NCBI GenBank assembly: GCA_947247005.1
Contig: OX365944.1
Location: 23,597,501-23,661,500 of the forward strand
Length of the DNA: 64,000 bases
Direction of reading: 5' to 3'
From: Spisula solida
Taxonomy: Eukaryota > Mollusca > Bivalvia > Venerida > Mactridae
The translations under genes were made by a program, and so were the position numbers. Under the pieces are notes generated by a model. The model was not told where the DNA came from, searched no databases, and was given only the letters and a program-made list of their open reading frames with translations. The stretch's first letter is position 1. Every line of letters starts with the position of its first letter. Shown piece by piece: positions 56,421 to 64,000 of this stretch.

Positions 56421-57046
56421 CAAGACAAAACAGACAGATTGAAATGAAGAAACTGCATACATATAACTTGTATAGTGAAACAAAGGAAATAGTTACACAA
56501 AGGTTTCACAAGACTTATTTATTTTTTCATTTATTTGATGCCATTTTAAATGAAGATGCATCAGTGGCAGCTGCTAGCGCGCATTAACAAATGGTAAGAT
56601 GAGTAATGGGAAAATATAGAAACATCTTGTCCCTTGTAGTTAGTTGCCTTTTATGACAAACAAGTTACATGCTATTCTGGCAACATTGACCACAAATACA
56701 TATCAGGGGCCCGTTTCATCGACATATCTTAACTAAGATCAGACTCCAGCACTTTAATACTTCAGTAATGAGCTCCAACACTTTAATTCTTCAATAATGA
56801 GGTGATTTTAGTTCAGTAAACCATATAAGCCAGGCACACAGAAATGGACAGGACTGTTAGCACACATTTCACTAGGATGCTGTATCTCCAATCGTGAAAG
56901 CTCGGCCATTTCTGTGTGATCAGAATGACTGTCTATCGCAGGCTAATTTGATAATTTCATGCTTTGACAAGATGAAGTTCTAAACATTCATCACCATTCT
57001 TTATTTCTTCGTTTCACACGATATAAAGTAAGCTCCCCTTTCAGTA

Positions 57047-60000
57047 TCATTGATAAAATCCTTCAACTGTTTTAAGTTCTTCCCTGCTCAAAGGGTTTAA
57101 TCCAAATCCTTTCAAATCATCTTTCATTTCCAGATCTCTCAGTTTGTTCACTTTAGTTTTGAGTTTGCTTCGAATACCACTTATTTCAGTATCTATTTTG
57201 TCAAAATCTGAAATACAAATGATTTATGAAAAACAAAAGCATCGAACAGGGAAGGCAGCACTCAACTGAAACAGCCGAGCCCAGACAACAGTATTGCACA
57301 GACCACAATCACAGGGCACAATGCAAAACACAGACGTTTGACAATATGAGAATTCTATGATACAAGCAGATTGGACTAGATTCTCATGGAGATCCAGTGA
57401 AACATACAGCCTTTATACAGGGGTCTCAATTTTCCTGATTTATCCGGAATTCCAGATTTATCATTCCTGAAAGCAATGGCTTCTGACCAAAATATAAGTT
57501 ATTTGAGGAAAATATCTCCAGAAATGGCAAAGTTATGGTAAATTTAATCTGCTCCGAAGGAATTTCTTTAGTACAAACTGAGTTGATTTTGGAAAACAAT
57601 GTCATTGAAGGCCTCTTTTTGGCAAAAATGGTTGGCTGCATTCAATTTTCCTGAATTTTAATTTGGCACTGTTGACAACCCTGCTTTATATCATACACAA
57701 TGTTTTTTATGACTCGACCTAGTGACCTAGTTTTTTACTTCTTTGAGATGATCACGGTGACCCAAGTTTCATAAAGATTAGTACAAAATTGTGATCCCTT
57801 GTGATTACACAAGCAATTGTGGACATAAGATGGACGAAGAGTGATAAAAAAGCTCACTCTTGTAACAGGGGAGATAAAAATGTGCAGGACATTTAGGTCA
57901 GTATAGAAATGAGGCTCTTTAAGAGTGCTGTGAAACGCTTTCCACGGGTGATAATACATCCCTTCTATTATTAAATGAACAGGCGGTACCTGAATAAAGG
58001 CTTATGCAATGGACCCCAGACTTTATCTGGCAAGTCCTTAGGACTGATATATTTCAGAAAGTCAACTGAATTAACTTATTAATAGTTTAAGTTTTAAAAT
58101 GAATTTCATGTATTTGTTCAATGATCACCGACTGTTTGTACTCCATTGATATATTATTCCACACCCCTGTCCTTTATTCATCACTAGTTATTTTCCATTA
58201 ATAAAGGGAGACAATCCAATTACGTATAGTAATGGACTTAATGAGCTGTCATATCAAATGAGGTATTTTTTTATAAACTGCAAGTCCAATTCATCTCTTA
58301 TCAGAATTAGGAGTGCTGGGTCTACGGAGTAAAGGGTTAAATAGCATGTGTGATGACAGTGTACATGTATGTATACAAAGTACTGGTTCTAGAGCTGTTA
58401 TTGATTCGATTCGAGACATATTGACAAATGAAATCCGATAAATTGAAAGACAGGTATCGACGATACATTAATATATATCGGCTTGCTCATATACATGTAC
58501 ATTGTACGTCAATCTTAACAGGTACAACAGTCATGCTTCACTTATTTAGCCATTCTACATTGTATAAATTGGTTATAGATTGAGCATTTGAAAAGAGTAG
58601 TTTCAGTTGAATTTAGACTTGACAAATTTTGATAATTTGTAAACGTCCATTTAAGTGTTTTGTGCAGGAATAATGAGGATTTTGGGTGGTTCCAACCATT
58701 TTCTCATTTATCAATGTTTCAAAATGTAAAATCCGCTCCATAACTTTTTAATGCCTGGGCTGAATTGCATGAAACTCATACCAAATGTGTAACTAATAAA
58801 GATGACGTGCAGAACCCACATTTCAATCCATGGTAAAATCAAAATTGATCAGCAAAAAAGTATCGTTGATACATCAATATCACTTTTATTGAAGACAGCT
58901 CTAACTACATTGTAGTTCACATACTAACGCTGACATATTACAGACATCAAGTAGGCCTACCTTTATCAAGCATTTTCTTGGTGTTGGATGTTGGAACTTT
59001 AATGAACATGTTGCCGAAGCACATCCACTGTTTATCGTTTTCTTTGTCCTTCGAGATCACCCTGAAAATATCAAACCCTCTGATAAGTCTCAAACCTGGC
59101 CTAAGTCATTTCCAGGGACTTGGAAGTTTTTAGCTTATACTAATTAATTTAGGTTGATTGTGATTATATATTAATTAAACTCTCAACACCTCATTCTTGA
59201 TGTTGTCCATCGCCGCAAGGTTGTGAGAGAAGAGAAGCCAGTTGTCTTTTTATGCTGAGCATCTAGCAAGGGAAATACTGGTACCATTTTTATCTCGTCT
59301 TCAGTATGACATGGCCTGGGATCAATCTGGGACCTCCCACACTCAAAACTAGGAAGTCTTTTTTTAATTTTGGTCCATCAAATACCTACCTATAGGTAAC
59401 AACATGTCTTCCAACTTAAGTTCATTATATACCCACACCCAAAGGTGTTAGTCATGCACCTATCAATGTGTTCCCCCAGGGGGGAGCGGCGGGCATACAC
59501 AGGACTTTTGACAGAAGGCTGTTCTCGATAGGTGGGAATTTGACAGACAGAATGGTGCAGAGTCCCGGGAAATTTTGACTTTGGCCGAAATTTTGATCCC
59601 GGGGGTATGTAAAGCATCTCCCAGTGAGGGGATTTTGACAAATTGCTCTAGGGTGGGAATTTATACTTTGAAAAAGTAAAAATGTCAAATTCCCCTGGGT
59701 TAGCCCGCCGCTCCCCCCCCCCCCCCCTGGGGGAAATCATTGATAGGTGCATCACATCTACTAACAAAACCATCAAACACTTGGGCAAAACAGGAATACT
59801 GTGTTACATACCACACGCAAACAAAAAGCACTATTACAAAACCTGTCTGAAAAGACCACTCATATTATCGCCCATAAGACTATTTTCAATGACAACTAAC
59901 CTGTTAGGAGTTACCACCTGACTACAAAGACCACTTTTGTTTTTGTAATTTTCAAGGGACAGGCCACAGAAATGAGTACAAAATATTTTGTATACAATTC

Positions 60001-61219
60001 CATGTTATAGTTAGAACATATTAAGTAAATTTTAATGATTAAAAAGGGCGGAGCGAGCGAAGCGAAGCGAGGCCTTTTTAGTCATTAAAATTTACTTAAT
60101 ATGTTCTAACTAACTTAGAATATAACATTCTGCATTCTGATTGGCCGATAGAAATTAGCGCCAACGCAAGACGTCAAGTCTGTTAAGAGAAAATTTTAAT
60201 GATTAAATTTTCATTTAACCGCGAAAATGCGGCGTTTTCATTGGCTCATAATGTAGGTTATATTCTAAGGACAGGTTTGAGTGTGTTGGTAAGACCAGAG
60301 TTCTTTTATTTTTCGTTACTTGGACCCTCCTGCCCAATTTTTTGGCATTTTCAAAAAAAACAAAATTGAAAAACTGGAAAAAAACAAAATTGCATATAAT
60401 GTTTTGATGATCAATGGACCAGCCTTGTATTATTATTTCATTATTTTGTTAATAATAAGTTGTATTATATTAGTGTTTCACTGCAGTGTACTAGTCTTAA
60501 GATAAATTGGCCGTTTTCTTGAAAACTTACACTGTTGTTGAGTGATGATTGCTTTAAATCGGACCATCATTGACAATTATACCACCAACAGCTTGTGGAA
60601 GCTATATTTATGGACTTTTTATTTTTATTTTTTTCCCTCCTCCTGTGGACTTTTTTCTGAAAAATGTCCGAGTAACAAAAAATTAAAAAACTCTGGCCTA
60701 AGTACATCAATTTGAGTACTATGCACCTATTAATATTTTGCCCCAGGCGGTAGCGGCAGACCCTAGGGAATTAGACCATTATTATCTTTTTCCGTCTAAT
60801 TCCCAACCATAGAGCCAAACATTTTTTCTTAATCCCAAAAGTGGGCGATGCTTGATTATCGTTATCAATGGCCCTCCAACTTTAAATGGTCTGCTTTTTT
60901 GCAGCGTCTAAATTCCCCAATGTGAAATCTGGCCATAGTATATTTCCTGGCGCCCAGAATCATTTGTTGTGTCAAACTCTGTCAGGGATCGGCTTTTGTC
61001 AAAGGTCCCGTGTATGCTTGTCGCTACCCGTTGGGACAAAATATTGATCTATATAGGTGCATTACTGTACCTTACAGCCTCTCTCGTCTTCTGTCTCTTG
61101 CGATCAAGATCAATCAGTTGCTGTTTGTCAGAAAGTATGTCTTCAGCTGCTTCTTCCATTCTGCATAGAATCTCCAACATTTTCCCAGGGTCCTCATTAT
61201 CGTTATTTGCTTTATTCAT
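57047..61219 (-). CDS. PDRG1: p53 and DNA damage-regulated protein 1 (prefoldin-like), complete, 3 exons
   Basis: Exons 61219-61071, 59061-58961 and 57207-57047 join with GT-AG introns (donors GTACAG, GTAGGC; acceptors TTTTCAG, TATTTCAG) and phases 2 and 1. They give 136 aa; human PDRG1 is about 133. Diagnostic blocks are MEEAAEDILSDKQQLIDLD and KRQKTREAV (first helix), MCFGNMFIKVP (beta hairpin) and LKGFGLNPLSREELK at the C-terminus. The fold is two coiled-coil helices around a hairpin, as in beta-type prefoldins. In mammals PDRG1 belongs to the R2TP/prefoldin-like (PAQosome) co-chaperone that assembles RNA polymerases and PIKK kinases. ATG 61219 is taken as start; upstream in-frame codons have no ATG. 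Both introns are packed with small transposons. Confidence 0.95.
57418..57683. mobile_element. CAGGGGTGTCAA-type MITE (PDRG1 intron 2)
   Basis: The ends CAGGGGTCTCAA and TTGACAACCCTG each have one change from the family. CTTTATA is present on both sides as target duplication. Confidence 0.88.
59110..59350 (-). mobile_element. tRNA-derived SINE (PDRG1 intron 1)
   Basis: Reverse-oriented copy of 38405-38660: on the minus strand GGGAGGTCCCAGATTGATCC, AAAAATGGTACCAG, GCGATGGACAACATCAAG and the TTAATTAGTATAAGC tail. Confidence 0.82.
59454..59752. mobile_element. MITE with TGCACCTATCAATG ends and G/C runs
   Basis: The left TGCACCTATCAATGTGTTCC and right end GATAGGTGCA are inverted. Inside them are CCCCCAGGGGGGAGCGGCGG at the left and a C15 run before TGGGGG at the right. 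Same family as 60721-61063. Confidence 0.85.
60009..60111. mobile_element. hairpin element, 38-bp arms with GCGAGCGAAGCGAAGCGAGG loop
   Basis: The arms (AGTTAGAACATATTAAGTAA then ATTTTAATGA-TAAAAAGG and their complement) are near-perfect. The loop consists of GCGAAGC-type repeats. Confidence 0.85.
60721..61063. mobile_element. second TGCACCTAT MITE, abutting the PDRG1 exon 1 donor
   Basis: The left ATGCACCTATTAATATTTTG and right CAAAATATTGATCTATATAGG then TGCAT are inverted ends. The right end lies about 6 bp from the exon 1 donor GT (61070-61069 on the minus strand). Confidence 0.82.
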
Positions 61220-62805
61220 GATGAAGACGGTTGTGTAATGAACCTTCAATGATAGAAATTCTAAGATACAGTAAAACTACAATCATTTAAAAAGTCTCCG
61301 CGAAAAGATTAAAAACTTGTCAGTCTGATTTTGTTAAATGACTGAATGTTCCTGTTCTGTCTTATAGATAATTACAGGCTTTTCTGTCAGTCTAGTACAA
61401 ATTTGTCAGTCAAGACAGAAGGATCGACAGTTTTTGTGGCGCCTGTATAACATACATTATATACTGCTTTCTCATGGAGTCGATCCCCTAAGAGATAAAA
61501 ACCTAGCATGCACACTTCAAATTGTTTTGTCTGCAACTAAATTTCATTTTCTGACATAGAAATAACTGAACTACAGTAAAATGAACCATTTTTGCAATAA
61601 AAAAGCTTTTATCTTTAAATATTTACTGTGAAGCAAGTACCAGTCAAGAGGCTCCGTCATTCAGAAACTTTCTCATCGACCCGATCCCTCTGATTGGTCA
61701 GTCTATGATTAACCCAAAGACTGAATTATTTTATGAAACACAGTGGTTACATAAAGTTCGTTCATCATAGATACTATTCACAGAATTTAATTAATGTGGA
61801 CAAGTATGTTAACAAAAATATGGACAAAAACAAAAACCCATGGTTACAAGCTTAGGTATTACTTCTCACCAAAAAGGATTTTTCAGGGTTGGTTTTAATC
61901 AGCCCACAAAAATGTTTATATGCGCTTTTATGCACATTTTTTTGCTGTGATGACAGGAAAAGGTCCACTTTCAAACTTGTGTATGTTATGGAAAGGAACC
62001 ATCGCTGCGCGTGTTTATATTCTGCCAAAATAATTAGGGCTCGGGTCGATGAGAAGGATCGGGTCGATGAGAATCAAGTATATATATACAATGTATATAC
62101 AAATGTATATCATGTATCTATATTTAATATAGGCCACTCAGAGTCAGAGGCACTTGAAATCTGTCGTCTCATTTACATTACATTGGTTGTGTTATTGAGC
62201 AAAACACTGAGATTGGACCTGACGATATAATTGTCTGACAGCACTTATTACTGATGTGGTTTTAGGTGATATTTTACTGACTATAAATCATAAATTGTCT
62301 TTTTTTAATTGATACATTTAAAATTAAATGACCAATTTTAGATTTTAGTACTATTTCTGTACAAGAATTCCTTCCTGTAAATAAGATTAAATTGTTTTTT
62401 ATGTCAGGGTCAATATAGAGTCTAACTATCAACAACAAAACATAAAAGTTAATGACGAATCACATGTAAAGTCTCGTAAGAAATGGGTACGAATCGTCTA
62501 AGGTCCGAACAATACAAAGACCGACTCGACGAAGTCCGATTATTTCCCGTTACAGCGTATGATTTCTGAAGCATCGCGTGATAACGTAATTCGTTAATTT
62601 AGGATTCTGAATATGAACTCAAACCTAGTGAAAACAAATAAGTATATCACATCCGTGTAATCATTCTGTGCATTTCGTGTTTTTTTCATCAGTTATTTTG
62701 TAGTTTCCGCTTTCGGTTTGTAAACGAAAGTTAACGGAAATTGTCGAGAAACACCGATATCATAGTTATTGGTTGGACGGTAAATTAACACGATTTATGT
62801 AACGT
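61220..62805. other. intergenic region with PDRG1 5' flank
   Basis: No gene seen. The PDRG1 promoter should lie just above 61220, but no TATA or CCAAT is convincing. TCATCGACCCGATCC (61674) and its complement in GGATCGGGTCGATGAGA (62056) hint at a decayed inverted-repeat element. CpG frequency rises from about 62460. Confidence 0.4.
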
Positions 62806-62878
62806 GTTTCCGTGGTGTAGTGGTTATCACATCCGCTTAACACGCGGAAGGTCCTGAGTTCAATCCTCAGCGGAAACA
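62806..62878 (+). tRNA. tRNA-Val (anticodon AAC)
   Basis: All four arms fold: acceptor GTTTCCG/CGGAAAC with discriminator A; anticodon stem TCCGC/GCGGA around loop TTAACAC with AAC at 62839-62841; T arm CTGAG/CTCAG around TTCAATC. The A-box GTGGTGTAGTGG and B-box AGTTCAATCCT are present, and it closely resembles animal tRNA-Val-AAC. The CCA is not encoded, and a T run follows at 62884 (TTTTT terminator-like). Confidence 0.97.
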
Positions 62879-62920
62879 TGATATTTTTACTATTTATTTA
62901 GCTTTTTTATTTATTCACCA

Positions 62921-63453
62921 TATCGACATTAGAACTTAAAACCCGTTTTCCGGGATTACGGAATTAATTGAGCGACAATGTGCGAGATATTCCGAATGTA
63001 CGTCAGGGGGGGAAACGGATATAGCGTATAGAGCAACTAGGTACAAAAATCGCGATTATTTAAGCCAAATGATAAGAATTTGTAAAAAGTCTTACTAGAA
63101 AACAATGACAACACAATTTTACGACCTCGCTGATAATATTTTCGCCTAAATAATATGTTTAACTTGAAAAATGCGTATTTTTTCTCGACATCGGTATCGA
63201 GCCACGGAAGCGGCAGTGTAGAATAAAATGCAATATTTCAAATATAAAGCATTTTTTAGGATAATTCTTGCTAAAGTTTAAGAACAAAGATGTTTAATGA
63301 TAATGTGTAAAAATTGTTTTATATGTTTTCATGTTTAAACGTTGAAAAAAGAATAATTATACACACTCCCGCTATACCGCTTATTGCTCGATAACCCCCT
63401 GACCGTGAAATTTCGGTTCCGGAAAAACGGGTTTTATTGAGTAATGTCGATAT
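62921..63453. mobile_element. inverted-repeat element next to the tRNA gene
   Basis: The left TATCGACATTAGAACTTAAA then ACCCGTTTTCCGG and right CCGGAAAAACGGGTTTTATT then TAATGTCGATA are inverted arms, continuing inward with GTCAGGGGG and GCGGTATAGCG-like segments. It begins 43 bp after the tRNA. No ORF. Confidence 0.8.
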
Positions 63454-63464
63454 CGAGAATAGAA

Positions 63465-63614
63465 CAGGGCTGGTATTCACAATGCATCTTAGTGGAAAAC
63501 TTAAATATTCTGAGCTCCTTGAGTATCTTATTTAGCTGACACACTTAAGGAAATTTAATGTTTTTAAGAAAATTCTAAGATTTCTACTAAGATGCTTTAT
63601 GAATACCAGCCCTG
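63465..63614. mobile_element. MITE with CAGGGCTGGTATTCA ends
   Basis: The left CAGGGCTGGTATTCACAATG then CATCTTAGT-GAAA and right complement TGAATACCAGCCCTG are inverted over about 40 bp. A decayed relative lies near 41470-41530 (CACAAAGCATCTTAAGAG). Confidence 0.85.
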
Positions 63615-64000
63615 GTCCTGATAGAATCAGCCACAGGTAAAGTTCAGCGTAAAATAATTTTTTTTTGGTAAAATTTATATATTCATAACAAGGTGAATTA
63701 CAGAGGAATTTACCAAATTAGGCCTAAAATAAAATATTGTTTGTTTCCCCATCCCCTACCTACCCGACTAAAAAGGGCCCTACCCAAAATATTTTATTGC
63801 CCAAATTGAAATAATATTTTTTTTATTAAAAATTGGAATTGAAAATTTTTTTGTTTACTGGCTTCTTTCTTACCATTAACTTTAAGACTGTTGGGTTTTA
63901 CCTTAGAGTTAATTCTAAATTTCATTATTTGTATGTCTTAACCAATAACTATCATACTGAAACAATTCCAAAAAAAAATATTTACCCTACCTACCTACCC
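63615..64000. other. AT-rich end of window
   Basis: No gene seen. CCCTACCTACC occurs at about 63755 and again at the very end (63985-64000), suggesting the start of another dispersed repeat. Confidence 0.4.

Noticed and set aside
61220..61249. N-terminal extension of PDRG1
   Set aside because: The frame is open, but the only upstream initiator would be TTG; the ATG at 61219 gives the family's usual length.

Overview
This is an AT-rich, intron-containing animal nuclear genome segment. Split genes with GT-AG introns, a eukaryotic tRNA gene with internal A and B boxes, and very dense short inverted-repeat transposons, tRNA-derived SINEs and minisatellites all point that way. B-box/coiled-coil/propeller (TRIM-like) paralogues together with dispersed repeats rich in GTCCGTCYGTC tracts suggest a mollusc, probably a bivalve; this is inference, not proof.

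Layout. 1-1255 is a 158-bp satellite. 3532-5937 (minus) is the 5' part of an unrecognised gene coding for an Arg-Pro-Ser-rich protein; it runs off the left side. Its start lies close to a CCAAT-containing region that may also serve the plus-strand gene. The backbone of the window is a complete TBC1D16 orthologue (Rab GTPase-activating protein), ten coding exons from 9786 to 40504, 921 codons plus stop, with all exon phases joining correctly and both catalytic fingers present. Introns 3 and 4 each hold one antisense two-exon TRIM-like gene (15535-18260 and 22150-26354), which are paralogues with the same intron position and phase. 40505-57046 has no recognisable gene and is full of small transposons. 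57047-61219 (minus) is a complete three-exon PDRG1 orthologue (prefoldin-like subunit, 136 aa). 62806-62878 is tRNA-Val(AAC).

The most unusual structure is in TBC1D16. The 3' splice site of exon 8, with its first six coding bases, is the last unit of a 33-bp minisatellite of about 38 copies (35700-36953). Almost every unit therefore carries an identical decoy splice acceptor, and every decoy reads into a stop after eight codons. Exon 5 of the same gene also has its acceptor plus half the exon tandemly duplicated upstream (97-bp period), again with a frameshifting outcome. The real acceptor is the most downstream copy in both cases.

The mobile-element layer is informative too: two related TIR families starting CAGGGGT with 6-bp target duplications, a third family with 5-bp duplications, a 1.08-kb foldback element with arms of about 280 bp, pogo/Tigger-like TA-flanked elements, and elements nested two and three deep. 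Exon coordinates come from manual splice-site reading checked by frame and by recalled family sequence; no searches were run.
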